From positions 3,920,695 through 3,984,694 of the forward strand of contig NC_049984.1 in the NCBI RefSeq assembly GCF_000003815.2: 64,000 nucleotides of DNA, read 5' to 3'. Shown here piece after piece: positions 21,746 to 34,369 of the stretch. Numbering within the stretch: position 1 is the first letter of the stretch; the number at the start of each line of letters is the position of its first letter. This DNA is from Branchiostoma floridae (taxonomy: Eukaryota > Chordata > Leptocardii > Amphioxiformes > Branchiostomatidae). Position numbers and translations under genes: made by a program. Under the pieces are notes generated by a model. The model saw nothing but the letters and a program-made list of their open reading frames with translations. It was not told the DNA's origin and searched no databases.

Positions 21746-22090
21746 AGAAAGGATTCCGAACGAAGTTTCGGCATAACAAGCAGGAGACAGCCCCAAACAG
21801 TTCATTGAAGGGTTACAAGTTTTCTCGAGCGGTGGGTAGAGTTATCGGAGTCGACAAAGAACTACGGAGACCTCGATGATTTATTCGTGAAGGAACAGTT
21901 CATGGATGCCTGCCCTCGGGACTTGACAGTACATCTCAGAGAGCGGGGGGGCAGTATCTCTGGAGGAGCTGGCCCAGCATGTCCTGACTGCCCACCGGAA
22001 AGGTTCTAGTGACCAGTTGATAGAGTCTGTTGTTGACAAGTGTGACCACCTCTTTCGCATCGAAAACGTCAAGTGTGTATACTTGTGGAG
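21746..22090 (+). mobile_element. SCAN-like gag fragment of an LTR retrotransposon
   Basis: FLERWVELSESTKNYGDLDD (21820-21880) then LFVKEQFMDACPRDLTVHLR and ELAQHVLTAHRKGSSDQLIE, with frame changes at 21880 and 21950. The VKEQF...CP.DL...LRER pattern is the signature of SCAN-like gag domains in Gmr1-type Gypsy elements, the proposed source of vertebrate SCAN domains. Abutted to the recombinase fragment, so two different retroelements are joined here. Confidence 0.6.
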
Positions 22091-22879
22091 CAGCAATGAT
22101 AGTCAAGTAGGTCTACCCTAGTGCAATTATCAAGTGCAATTGATGTTTGATTTTAGCTGAATATAGTACAAAATCGAAATTCTAGTGTTCAATCATTTTG
22201 TTCACAGTCCTGTCTTCAAAGATTAACATGCAAGGGAGATTCTTCGAATCATTTATGAAGTGTTTCAAGACATGGATGAACTGAGCCATCTGAACCCACA
22301 CATGTACCAGACATGAACTTTGCTGGTTACGTTGATGCACTTAATGATAATGATGACATTTACAGCGGTTAGACAAGGATGCCCTTTATCTGCGATTCTA
22401 TTTCTTTTGGTAGCAGAAATGTAGGAATAAAAATAACATTTGGTAGTGACAGAAAAGAAGTTATGCCAAGTGGCTGATGACACTACGCTACTTTTAGAAG
22501 AAAGATCTGTACGCATAGCACTAGAATCACACATTTCAGTAACGTTGCAGGACCCGAACTTAACCATAACAAACACAAGCGATATAGGCGGGTTGCTGGA
22601 AATTTAGCAAAAAGGAAATTTATGGAACCTCTACACCTCAAAAAGACACCAGCCCGAAGACGCTGGGGGAGATTGGGACCAGGAAGGCCACGTTGTTAGA
22701 GCAAATAAAGGTGGCAGAGCTCAGAAAAGAAGTTGAGTGCCGACTTGCAGTCCGGGTAATTTTACATATTCAAAGTACTTGCAGGTAAGAAGTATAAACA
22801 TGAGAGTGCAATCTTTGTATGTACCTTTATTTTTTTAATTATATATTTTTCTAGACATGGCCTTTTTCCTGTCACCAAC

Positions 22880-23460
22880 TGACGACCTCACGGAGTATGA
22901 CAGTGATCAGACGTTCTGCTCGGAAGTCGAATGGCACCAGCTGGACCGTTAAGAGATCGGAGAGCTACTTCGTACATCCACACCAGTGCCGAACAGCACG
23001 CCGGAGTTCAAAAGAGCACACGGAGAAATGCGGGACGCTGACGTGACGTCTGCAGACAACTGGACAAGAAATGTGCTGTCGGTCATCCTGGAAGTGTACG
23101 ACCCCGACGACATCTACAACTGCGACGAAACGGGGCTGCTCTACCGCGCACTCCCTAAGGGCACCCTGGGATCGAAAGGGGAAGACGTTGCAGGGGTAAG
23201 AGGGCGATGGACAGAATCAGCATCCTGTTCACCAGCAATATGACCGTAATCGACAAGCTCACCCCCTGGCCGTTGGACACAGTAAGACTCCACGCTGCTT
23301 CAGGGGAGTCTAAGTTCCGCTGCCATGGTACTGGAACAATAAAACGTGGATGACAAGTGCAATCTTCACAGTGGGTGAAGAAGGTCGATCAGGACATGGG
23401 ACGCCGACTGAAGATCATCTTGGTTATGGACATGTAACCTCAGGTCAAGTCCTTGCTCAG
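22880..23460 (+). pseudogene. Tigger/pogo-like (DDE_1) transposase relic
   Basis: DADVTSADNWTRNVLSVILE, DPDDIYNCDETGLLYRALPK and GTLGSKGEDVAG match the first catalytic block (NxDETG) of Tigger/jerky-type transposases. A frameshift near 23195 leads to RAMDRISILFTSNM, then pieces resembling SKFRCHG, QWVKKVDQDMGRRLK and IILVMDM (near the second Asp). Stops at 22951 and later make it inactive. Confidence 0.7.
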
Positions 23461-24722
23461 GTGATGTAACTTCAGATGGTCTTCTTTGTTAATACATGCA
23501 AATATAACCACCGTTTTATTCCTTATCAAAAGTTCAGTCATGTCAAAAGTACTGCATACAGACTATGACGACCAATTTCATTTTGATATTCGACACCAGG
23601 AATAATTCAGTGACTATTTTTGGAATTACGTTCCCAATTATCGTGAAAGTAACTTTTCATAACTTACAAAACAGTAAATATTCCACAGCAAATATTCCAC
23701 AGTAAATATCCAATAGATTCAAGCCTCTACGAAAGGAAAGGCAAATTTTTGTCCCCCGAAAACTTTCTGTACAGTTGAAATATGACATTTGTTGTTAGAA
23801 GAGTCTGGGAGGTTCCTGACGGACTCTTTGAAAATCAACTCAGAAAACGATGCGAACACCATCAAACACAACAGGGAGAAGCTGCGTGGGGCTAAGACGA
23901 AGGTGCCATGCAGCCAGTTGCAGGCACGCAATGATGGCTTGTTCAAGTCTGGAACAAATCAGACTTAATCCCATGTCATTATGATCAATATCGTCCGCTC
24001 CCATGTGCAATATCGTTCGCTTGCTTTATGTGTACATGTATTCAGTTGTTCTGTTATTGGTATGTACGTCGTTAAGAGATTTTAATTGATACACGAAATG
24101 GATTTAAAAAAATGTATTGTACCCATCTCCTGGCTTCAATTGCAAATGTATCAGCATTATTAACTTATTAGAATCTCTTTGTAAAATCGACGCAATTCAG
24201 TTTGATTGACTGCCAAGTTGATCAAATAAAGTTTGATTTGATTTGAAATAAACGGAGGAAGGGCAGAGGGACAAGCAAGTGTGCAATTATCCGTTGTGCA
24301 ATAAACTGGCTTCTACTGTAAGTCTACTGGTCTCACTTGATTAAGCCATGATAAGAAGTGTGGTACATACATGCAGGTATATAAGCCATTTGTTGGTGAC
24401 CCAATTACTGTAATAAGTAGACCTTAGTATTTCAGTATTTTGTTGGTGACCTGTTTGGTATTTCCATCACAGCCGTGCCCCTCATGCTACGAAGGCTAGA
24501 ATGTTCTGCCGGCTGGCTTGCGGCTCAGAAACCAGGTAGGTTAGAGGTTTTAAAACTGCCTTCTATCAAAATCCTGAATGATACAAGCCTTGAGGCCGCG
24601 CTAGTTAAAGTCGAGAAGAACCAAAAGAAGGGAAAAGTGCAACCAAAAGAAGGGAAAAGTGTCGCGGTCGAGAAAGGCCAAACAGCAATGGCATAAAAGA
24701 AAAAAAAAACGAAGATAGCAAC
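23461..24722. other. No gene seen; LINE-like 3' tail at about 24180-24250
   Basis: Mostly unique. Around 24215-24250, CAAATAAAGTTTGATTTGATTTGA has the form of a LINE 3' end with a short terminal TTGA-type repeat. A small open frame at 24475-24696 (Lys-rich) has no recognisable domain. Confidence 0.4.
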
Positions 24723-24725
24723 TAA

Positions 24726-24928
24726 GGCCTGGGTCACAATTCCCAACCCGGGGCCCGGCCGGGTAGCTTTCGGAAACGAAAAATGTGATATAAAAGGCAA
24801 CAAAACACACAAAACGTAAACAATATTTGTCATTGGCATAATTTGTGTATATTCCTTGGTCAACACCTTTACTTTTCTTTTCCGCAAACATCCCGGCCGG
24901 GGCCCGGTTTGGAAATGTGACCTAAGCC
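24726..24928. mobile_element. 203-bp Harbinger-type MITE
   Basis: Terminal inverted repeats of about 43 bp: left GGCCTGGGTCACAATTCCCA with CCCGGCCGGG, right the complement ending TGTGACCTAAGCC. TAA flanks it at 24723-24725 and 24929-24931, the 3-bp duplication of PIF/Harbinger. A truncated relative is at 54356-54516. Confidence 0.85.
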
Positions 24929-24931
24929 TAA

Positions 24932-26334
24932 GAGCAAGAAATGTTGAAGAAACCCTTCGGTTTACTTTTGCAAACAGTTATCTTTATCTTTATTTCTTCA
25001 ATGTATCTCTTGTCCCTAACAGAAGAATACGTCATGTGTCCGACGGGCAGCCCGATATGCAGAAGGGCAGTGCTAGCCGTCCAGCAGACATCTCCTCCCC
25101 CTCAACTCCCGGTGTGCTTTCTCATCATTCAGACATTTTCTTTCCCACAGTCGACCTTACTGACAACATTGTTTTCCCCATCCCCTGCTGTTCCCACTGC
25201 CGATTTTACATACAAACTGTAATTGCAATAATTCTATTCCTTACATTGTGGGTTTCAAAAAGTAAAAGAAAATAACGTGGCGGTGATGAAATGGAAGATT
25301 TGGCACCTGGGTTGTGAAAGCAAACTCACCCCTTTGCTAACGGGTAAATCTGTGTTGTTGTCAAAGGCATGCACCTACAATGATAACCTGTAGCCATAAA
25401 AAGTTTACTTGGGAAAATTCACAAAAGGGTTTGCAAATTCTTGGAAAAATTCCAATCCTCGCAGCACCAAAATGTGTTGGCATTGGAACATCGTGACAAG
25501 AGTTATGAAGGGGAAAAACACGTTTTTCATTCTGTGGGTGGACGAATCGAGCAAATTGGGTATGACCTTCCATTTTCCTTGAGGGCAAAAACTATGACTC
25601 AATCAGTAGAAGGATTAGACTATCTTCATCAAAAGATATTGTACATTGTGATGCCAATTTGTTGCTGGAGGCTGCAAAGGACATGGATGATATAATTGTA
25701 AAGATAGAGTTTTCTGTTGCTTTTTGCTCCATTTGATCATGTATAATGCCATATAGAGAAGAGCGTGCAATGGACTTAAAAATCTAGAATGCTGATGCAA
25801 TTAATATTAACAATGTTTAGTTATTAATCCGTTGGGAATAAACCAATGGGTATTAAGGTGACACCACTGGAAGTGCTACAGAAAGCGAGGGACCAGGAGA
25901 CCGACGAAGAACTACATTTCTTCCCAAGCTTTCACGGCAGCAAGGAAGAGAGACTAAGAGAGGAGCTCGAGCTGGTAGAGTTGTTGCAGGATGACCCTCA
26001 TGTAAGGCATAAGGTTTGTCGAGGGGGTGGTTCTCTACCTGAACACCCTGGAATTGAATAACACAAAATATGCACAACAGGTTCGAGATACAACGCTATG
26101 GGGCCCTGGTTGACATAAAGCAGCATTAAGGATACTGTCACCTCACACTTTTTCCCAGAGTTGGACACAACCTTCACAAAAGGTTGGAAATACTACAGGG
26201 GTCATGGCAGAGACAAATTATCACTCATACTTCAACGGGTACACACAGAAAAGTATTTCAAGCTCTTAGTATGTGTATGTACAAATGGTGATTGATAAAA
26301 TTATTTTCCCTTGAACAGGTGGGACTTATAATAT
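24932..26334. other. Sparse region; one helical ORF at 25846-26061
   Basis: A possible exon near 25020-25110 (after TCCCTAACAG) reads RRIRHVSDGQPDMQKG; unsupported. The ORF at 25846-26061 (71 aa) is charged and helical (GSKEERLREELELVELLQDD) and may be an exon of a transposon gene; not recognised. Confidence 0.3.
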
Positions 26335-26970
26335 GTATTTTGGGAAGACGAAGGCTGTGGTGGACCAGGTAACAGCGGCGGACGACAGGCGTCACTTGAA
26401 ATGAAACTTCAAGATATCATGCAGCAAACCGAGGAACGATGTCCTGAAGGGGCACCCACTCCATTGTCGGCACTTCTAAGTCTACAGTTTGTTCCAATAA
26501 ACCCTTAACTTAAGACAGCAACAAGATTCACTTCCCAGATAGATGTTCAGTACAATATCCGGCACCGGCAGTTGCGTGCCTACCACCCAGATGCCCACTT
26601 TTGTGCGTGTTTGTTATAAAAGTATCTCAATCAGATGTCAGTTATGCTGAATGCGGTGGCCGAACTTGTTCATCTGTGATGACAAAGCCAAGGTACCCGT
26701 TGGGGATCCTGCCCTGCCTATCTTTACAGGGGTACGAGGTAAGAAGACACTGGCACCATATACGATGACACTCAGCGCAGCTGATCATGAATCTGCTGTG
26801 AAGTCCTTTCTCCGGCACAAAGTCAAGGCCTTCTCAGTCCTACCTTGTACCTCCAGCACTGAACACTGTTGGATCCCGACTACAACCTACATACCGATGG
26901 AACTGCTGAACTTCGACGAGTCCAAAACATCGGACAACATTGATATCACAGTTTCGCCGGGTTTCGTGTA
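26335..26970 (+). pseudogene. Unclassified DDE-like transposase ('DDK' family), copy B
   Basis: Same block order as 12809-13215: VVDQVTAADDRRHLEMK, QQTEERCPEGAPTPLS, LLSLQFVPIN, FTSQIDVQYNIRHRQLRAYH, then, after frame changes, FICDDKAKVPVGDPALPIFT and GVRGKKTLAPYTMTLSAADH, running to a stop at 26969-26971. This copy extends past the DDK block, which copy A does not. Stops at 26506 and elsewhere show it is dead. Confidence 0.5.
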
Positions 26971-29380
26971 GTGTCTGAAAGCTAGCTAACGCAGGTCGAC
27001 CCACTCACGTCTTCTCCACTTCTTTGGTAAGTTCCGCGTGGTATTTTGGTATTTAGGGTTCTGGTAATTTGGGCATGGGAAGACAGTTGATGGCTGGCTG
27101 ACGAAGTTTGCAGAGGAATCGGGAATGACAAAGCATCACAATTGGGAGTAGAATAGGTTATTTATATATGGTGTGTAAAATTTATCATTAATTCGACATG
27201 CCCGATCAAGACACAGAAGCGGCACTGTCACACAAAGAAGCCATACTAGAGGATATCAGGAGTATTTGAGACCTTTACAGAAAACAAGAGGCAAACCACA
27301 AAACCACAGAAAACCGAAACAACTAAATATCCAACAGTAATGGAATTTGCTATTTTGAAGCTTTGTGACTTCATGGAATTGTGTTAAAGAAACCTTCCAT
27401 TGCTCCCGAAAGGTCTCAAAAAAATCATTAGAAATACATAGGGCTGAAGTGCGTAAGATGGTCCACAAGAAACTGAGCAAAGTTCTGAATGAACAAAAGT
27501 TCTGAATGAACAAAACAATGTTACATTCAATCATATCTACTGTGGTAGCTATCATTCAATTAAAATTTGTTGTACAAAACAGTTTAGTTATTTTATTCCT
27601 ATCCATAGTTTACATCTTATTCATTCCCTTTAACAGTAGTGAAATGCTCTCATTGAAATTATTTCTTCTTTTCTGTTACAGCTCGTCATCGGCGACCAAG
27701 CAACATGTAAGAACATCCGTGGGGCAAAGAGACTTTGGACTTTATTTAAAGAGACTATGCCAGAACGACTGCATAGGTTTCATCGTCTCAACTGGGCAAA
27801 GGAAAATCCAGGTAGGAACCTCAAATTTACCAGGTGATTTCTAAATGATTTGTATTCTATCCGTACAATTTTTCTTCACACAAAGATTTTGATTCAAAGA
27901 TAACTGTACTTCTAGGAGATGTCCACTTCATGCGGGAGGCCGGAAAATGCATTGACTAGTAACAGCAAAAAAAAATTCTATGAAACAACCAACATCGGTA
28001 AAAGGCAGAGAACAACACTGCAGAGGCTGCTAATCAAGGTCAACTGTCCTCCTGTGAGTCATCACATTACTATCATATCAGTCCACAGCCTTGTGTAAGA
28101 CAGCAAAAGAGAAAAGGAGGTAGCAATAAACCGAAAAAGAATAATATGGTGGCATTTTTATGATACGAAAATACTTTTATTATATACAAAAATTACAAAA
28201 AAGGTAATGCATCTTTGACACAAATCAAACTGATATTTTATGACAAGGCAACTCAATTCACACAGCAATGTCATCACTGTTTCAGTTTGAGGCCAAGTAC
28301 CAGACCCTGGGGGAAGATTGCGATGTGTAAGACTGGACTTTAAACCTGGTCGAGGACAGGGGTATGCAAAATTCTTTATATGATTGTATGATAACAATAT
28401 TTGAGTGCTGGCTAATACTATATATTATAAACACTGGCAGTTCTTTTTACAATCAAACCTGCCCAAGTGAACATCTCTTCAAGCCGACCACCTTGCATTT
28501 TCCCCATTGAAGTAATAATTATGCGACCTTTGCAAGACGAACACCTGGCCAACATGACCGTGTTGCAGATATCACCAGACGATATAAAATGGATTTAAGA
28601 CCACAAAATCATCAGAATATTCACAAGTAGAATTTGTTCGTGGGATCAGTAGATTCCTCAGACCAGATTATACTTTTCTAGAATGTGTAGCAGTTTTACC
28701 ACCATACAGTTTTGCCATCAGTTTCATAAAGAAAAGTAGTAAGTGATGCATGAAAAAGTCAGTGCTGGTTAGACATGTGAATTTTATTCTATACCTATTG
28801 CATCATTAATGTTTGGGGAAAAAAGAGGTGTAGATTTCTGAAAGATCCTCATGATCACTTACATAGCCAACCTCCTCAACACACTGGGAAAAGTAGCTGT
28901 AATGTGCTTCTCAACACACTAAGGAAAGTAGCAAAGATATGTATATGAACGTTTCTGTTACTTTGTTGTGTCTATAAATCAATGGGGAAATGAAGTAACT
29001 TCCATTCTTAATGCCCATTCTATCCCAAATCTTGTTTGCACCCACAGTAATCTTGCAACATGCAACAGCAACCCGGCCACAGCGGCCTTCGACTTCGACG
29101 CTGTTACAAACGGAGACATGCAAACTACGGGTGGGTACAAAGTTGTCGTATCGCTTCCACAAGTACAACAGGCCACCCGCATTGCTGCGACTGTTTGATA
29201 AGAAACTGCTACCATGTACAGCTGACACCTCACAACTAGCTAGCCCCTGCACTATGTGCTACAGGCAAACCTTTCACTTCTGCCTGTTTCTCCTCAGATG
29301 GTGCTTAAGCAGTGCACAAAAAATTCTGCTATAGATGCAAGAATTACTTTGCACCGAATGACACCATTCACTACTGTAGG
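26971..29380. other. No confident gene
   Basis: Mostly AT-rich. At 29310-29385 an open frame reads FCYRCKNYFAPNDTIHYCRK (Cys-x2-Cys ... His-x-Cys), possibly a zinc-binding remnant tied to the LINE ORF1 piece just after it. No other feature seen. Confidence 0.35.
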
Positions 29381-29610
29381 AAGGTGTGTACCAATGCAGC
29401 TTCTCCTTTGAGGATGCGGAAAAGGTTTTCGGAAGATTCATGGCGGAACGTCTCGGTCTCTGTCCAGTCCCGCTCGTAGCAGTACATCGTCTCTCCAAGC
29501 CTACGAAGTCTCGCCCCAACCCACATTTACTTGTCATGTTAGTGAACTTCAACGACAGAGATCGAATTCTGAAGGAAGTGAGGGAACAAGGAAGGCTTAG
29601 CTGTATTTGA
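29381..29610 (+). mobile_element. L1-type ORF1 RNA-binding (RRM-like) fragment
   Basis: Open frame with FSFEDAEKVFGRFMAERLGL, PLVAVHRLSKPTKSRPNPHL and VMLVNFNDRDRILKEVRE. The (V/E)xxHRLGKP ... RPRPxxxxF...DR pattern is the RRM-like core of L1/Tx1 ORF1 proteins. Isolated; it may be from the same family as the endonuclease pieces at 7.5 and 11.5 kb. Confidence 0.6.
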
Positions 29611-31005
29611 AAACCCCCGCCTTTGCAGGCTGCGAGAGATAAGCTGGTGCCGACTCGAGACGCTGCTGCAGCGGCAGCTAAAGGTACGAATGATTTAGTT
29701 TTTTATTTAGTCCGTAATGTATAATGCATTTGCCATTTTCAGACATCTCAATGTCTACTTTCAAACTGTACATACTCATGAACAAGCAGCACACACATGT
29801 ACCAACAGAACATCAGAGTGTGTGCCTTCATCTACTGAAGACTTTCCAACAGCCAAGAAACAGACACTAAGTTCACAAGCAACTACCTCTACCCCAGGCC
29901 CAGTGCATTGTGCAAAAATGCAGCATTATTCAGCAGCTTTTGGCTAATAGTAAGGACAGTCTTTGCAAAAAAATAATCTGATCAAAAAGAACATGTACAT
30001 GGAGTACCATGAAGCTACGAAATCGGTCACTTTTCCCAACGATAGGACTAACTTTGTCACCTCCATCAACCTATCCTAAATCTGGCGTGGGGACATCCCA
30101 CCAAATGGTCATCAGCCATTTCCTCATCATAAGTCTTAATTTACATATATATGTTATTTCATCTTTATAGAATGACACTGGACCACAACTCGTTGCATGC
30201 AGCTATAGTGATGCACACCTAATGCCGCCGCCGGAGCTTGCCTTCCGCGAGGCCAGCTGTCCTTATGGTAAGTAATTTCTCACTGGTTTAATTTTCAAGC
30301 AGATCTACATGTTCAGCTAGCATTTTGCTGTATTACATCTAAGTACTGCATGATACTATAGCCACATACCAACCAACCCCACCCTCGCGAACATTGACGC
30401 GAGTACAGATGCTTTCTCAGGTATTGTCTGATGGTGAAAATACATAATAGATAAAACACGGAATTACTTAATTTAGCTATGACAAAATACAGACAACTAC
30501 AAAACTACCAGTCAAGTTATATTCTTACATTCAAGTTATATACAAGGGAATTACTTGAAGCTAGACCTTGAATATGACAAAATACCGACTGACCTAGCTA
30601 CAAAACTATCCGTCAAGTTTGAACCAGGCCCACACTTACAGTAAAATAGATCTTATCAAAACAGGATGCTGTTAAACTTGCGGAACTATTCAAGCGCCCA
30701 GTCTCGCGAATGTTCAAATTAGCACTTCTCTTTGATACCCGACACAAAACAGCCTCTCTCAAATGCAAACATTTAAAAGTGCCATTCCTTTTCAACTCAG
30801 ACCAGCAGTCAAAATAGCTGACAGGCTAATATCTTCGATATTGTAAGATCATAAGACATGTATTGTTAGTACTTGTGACAATGTTCGTTCCTCTTGCTAG
30901 TGACAGAGATATGTGTCTGGTTTCTACATATTTTACAACATGAAATAATTCAATGGATGGCGAGACTGGGGGATGGTTTACAGTTCTCTTGATGACTCGT
31001 CATCA
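29611..31005. other. No confident gene; possible short exon at 30178-30271
   Basis: QLVACSYSDAHLMPPPELAF is followed by a GT AAGT donor near 30268. This could be one exon of an unseen gene. The rest is AT-rich and unassigned. Confidence 0.3.
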
Positions 31006-31081
31006 AAGGTGTCAATCATCATAGATGGAATGGATCAGAATAAAACAGCCATTCCACATTTTGTACAGAAAACGAAGGTAT
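31006..31081 (+). pseudogene. Partial duplicate of the 31464-31620 exon
   Basis: SIIIDGMDQNKTAIPHFVQK, then a GTATAT donor-like end. About 60 bp are nearly identical to the 3' end of the exon at 31464-31620, so a piece of the exon was duplicated 540 bp upstream. Confidence 0.6.
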
Positions 31082-31445
31082 ATAATTTTCGATGGCTGCT
31101 TCGTCCTTATGTGGAACTTTTTTCTGGCGGCACTTGTGTATATCCTGTCTGAGCAGGGTATTAGGTGGCGTGGGGCACCGAGGCTCACTTAGGGTTTGTC
31201 GGTTTATCGGCTTTTGAGTTATTCAATCCTCTGGCTGCTTTTTCAATAAACCAATCAGGTCGAAATCGAACCATAGAATCTACCGGTAAGAGTTCTTGGG
31301 AGTCAAATGAACCTATCAACGACTACCTATTAAACCAGACTAAAAAATAACTAACGTTAGCTGAAAAATGCTAGTTCAAGGACATGAATGACAAAGATGA
31401 CAATTGTAGACCAGATAATATAGGACCGCGACATATGTAAGAGCC
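31082..31445. repeat. ~350-bp dispersed repeat, copy 1
   Basis: Matches 34370-34735 along its length: GGCTGCTTCGTCCTT, CTGGCGGCACTTGTGTATAT, CGAGGCTCACT, TATCGGCTTTTGAG, AATCTACCGG, and GCGACATATG..AGAGCCTGAT. Divergence with small indels. No long ORF; a non-autonomous element of unknown class. Confidence 0.75.
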
Positions 31446-31463
31446 TGATTTGTCTACTTTGCA

Positions 31464-31620
31464 GAATTCCTTGGTAGGCCATCTATCAGTGGGGACAGCA
31501 TCAAGCAGTTCTTCCTAACCCATGTCCTGGAACAAGGAATAAGGCCATATCAGCTTGAAGTCATAGATGGAATGGATCAGAATAAGACAGCCATTCCACA
31601 TTTTGTGCAGAAAACGAAGG
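31464..31620 (+). CDS. Intact-looking exon of a transposase-like gene (IDGMDQ family)
   Basis: Bounded by CTACTTTGCAG and AAG|GTATTT and open throughout, with EFLGRPSISGDSIKQFF and LEVIDGMDQNKTAIPHFVQK. The IDGMDQxKTxxPH block recurs in a repeated protein family of corals, sea urchins and lancelets; the Asp residues are likely part of a DDE-type active site (inference). Later parts of the family appear, decayed, at 31735-32035. Flanking exons are not seen, so the gene is partial. Confidence 0.5.
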
Positions 31621-31734
31621 TATTTGTATATTTCTATTTAAATCATCAAGTTCTTGGTATGGACACAAGCTATTGAACCAGGAGGGGCAGACTCAACCCT
31701 GAGACCGTTAGAATTTATTTTTGGGAACACTTCC

Positions 31735-32035
31735 TGGACAGCAGGAAAAAAAAGTAATTTCGAGGCCTGACTGTTGACGAGATAGAACAGCTTATCCTGA
31801 CCCTGTCACAGCACGGAAATGAACAAGATCTGGACGCAACAGAAAAAAAAACGTGTTAAGTGCACCCAGAACCCATCAGTCCAGGACTGGAACTCTATAC
31901 CGCTACAGGAAACATCAAGAAGGGTGGGGTCATCTTACCGGTGTTCAGATGTGGTGGCACAGCATACTTTGAATGCCTTTTTCATCACCACCTGAACAAT
32001 CCTGATATATGTAAAATTCTCACAATAAGTAGACC
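31735..32035 (+). pseudogene. 3' coding remnant of the same transposase-like gene
   Basis: FRGLTVDEIEQLILTLSQHG, a stop at 31857-31859, then PISPGLELYTATGNIKKGGV and LPVFRCGGTAYFECLFHHHL. In related proteins the last block is RCARGTTSLExFHxHLN, holding a conserved Glu. Here it is changed (CGGTAYFEC), and stops and small deletions make it inactive. Confidence 0.45.
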
Positions 32036-34369
32036 AAGAAGTCCAATCAAATTCGCTTACAAAATGGATGCCACCATACTCGAGACAGCGGAGTCAGCAA
32101 ATATTAGCATTTGCACTAAATAATTATCAGTGCCATTGTGAGATTGTGTGTGTACTTATACGCCTGCAATCTCTGAATGTACTGTGTGCGATGTGGAAGT
32201 ACATGCTGATAACATTTTTCTGCAGCTCAAGAACAGGAGGCGACAGCACACGAGTTAGAAATCCAGCAGGAGACGTAAAAATACTGGCGACAGGACTTGA
32301 CACATTTCAATGAGAACAAGTATTCAGCAACAAGCAGTTACCTTATTTGACCCCAACATATGTCTGGAGATTACGTCAAACCACTGTAACAGTTATAATT
32401 TATGACATTTTACAATAGATAGAATCTTAAACAAATCTTAATCATTTAACAATGTCTATTCCTCAGGTACCATCAGGAGGATGGAGCCGATGCCATTTGC
32501 GTACCCTGAAGTCTTAGGTACATGATCTTTTCTTGTCTTGCATTTTTCTATCTGAACGTAGCTTTCTGTTAGTTTAAGTATATATGACAGTGAAATCATG
32601 GTGCCATATAAGGCATTTAGTACAGTGTGTAACGGTACTGGGGGCAGCATTTGACACATTACAATGAGAACAAGTATTCAGCAACAAGCAGTTACCTTAT
32701 TTGACCCCCAACATCTGTCTGGAGATTACGTCAAACCAGTGTTATAACTTATGAGAGATCACATTATACATTCAATAGAATCTTAATCAAATCTCAATCA
32801 TTTAGCAATGTCTTTTCCTCAGGAACATGCCGGCAATGCGTTGGCATTGGGATTTCGTCTACTGTGAAGGTACATGATCTTTTCTTGTCTTGCATTTTTC
32901 AAAGGCTACTTCCTTCCCAGAAATATTCCTATGAGGCAGCACAAAAAGGCTGTCTGGGGCGAAGAAAATGTATAGATATTCTCCCTTTTGCTCTCAATTA
33001 TGGCTTCAACATCCAACAAACCCATCTAAGCTGAACCAGCCCCCACTAAGCCAGAGGCACAGTCCCCAAAGTCTGGGTTTCCAAGAGGCTGGACAGCTGT
33101 AAAAATTGACCTAACACCCCCAAGTGAGTCTAATAATAATCAACCGACGTCATCAATGATGTATCATAACTTGACTTGCCACGAATAATAAGTGTTTGTT
33201 TGGGGAAAGCTCCTGCTATGATCAGTTGCTGCAAGCTGTGCTGACTTTGCTGCAGAACGATATTGGCTTTGACAACCAGAGAATGGCAATTCTTTATCAG
33301 AGGTGCATGTAGATATTTTAGTGTTGGTGTTTTGTCATTCAGATGGTCTGCATAAGTGACTGATGTTCACCTAATGTCAGGAGCTTCTGTGTAGGGAACA
33401 GACATAACAAAAATAATGATTAGTTGAGCAGTAGACAATTTTACCTCTTTTGCCAGTTGGCACCGACCAGAAAATATGATACATAACTATCAAATAGATC
33501 ATGCATTTATGACAGGGATAACGGCATAATTTGGCCGGGAAAAAACGTGGAGGTACACCTAGCCCGCATTTTTTTCCATGAATACATTTGACAAAATACA
33601 ATATGTACACAACGCTCCTCCTTGGTTTAGATGCACATCATCGCCATACAAAACACAAAGTGGACGTGTGTCAGAATTCACAAGTATATCAAGTTCTTTT
33701 GTCCGCCGACGGGTAAACAACATAATCCATCACAGATGTCAGCCACGGCCGGCCTCACATAACGTTACTAGTTTTGAAGTCAGCCACGGCCGGCCACACA
33801 TAACGATACTAGTTTTGAAGAACCGTGGACAAAATCGGGTGTGTATCATCGACATAGTACAAGCAAGACCTTGACTAGCATCAAAAACTATAAGTTCGGG
33901 ACAAAAATCTGAGGGTAAAATGACAAGAAGAATACAAACACTGTACCACACCCTTCTTTCATACCACACGGCGTGGATCAAGTAACCTCCTTCTTCTTTC
34001 GGCCTGACTGCCGCCCTCATTTTCAGATTCAATCGATTTCCTTCCAAGAATTCGTCCACACACACATACGGACGACCACAACATTTGAGAAATTTCTTTA
34101 CATAAAGACAACAATCAGGTCGAAAAGATGAGGGCGGTAGCTCAAACCAACGAAGAAGACGACCTCTTCATAATTTGTACGCCCACCTTTTGCAACTAAA
34201 GCTGCACGACTGTACGGCGGGAAGTACTCAGTACATATCCATCCGCTACCATTTTGACCAGCGGTGTAGCACCAAATAAATTCATCAAAAACAACTAAAT
34301 TAGTTTACATATTGTAAAAATAGCGTACCAACATGTGGAAATAATGCACTTATAAAATAACAAGGACTT
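32036..34369. other. Sparse region with short duplications
   Basis: An approximately 110-bp block recurs (TGAGAACAAGTATTCAGCAACA at 32309 and 32663, each leading to GGAGATTACGTCAAACCA). A 41-bp tandem pair (CAGCCACGGCCGGCC..CACATAACG) lies at 33738-33819. A possible exon at 33005-33123 ends PRGWTAVKIDLTPP before GTGAGT. No gene can be built. Confidence 0.4.

Noticed and set aside
24525-25275. Hydrophobic ORFs as small membrane proteins
   Set aside because: They overlap a MITE and its AT-rich flanks, and the composition is explained by T-rich sequence.
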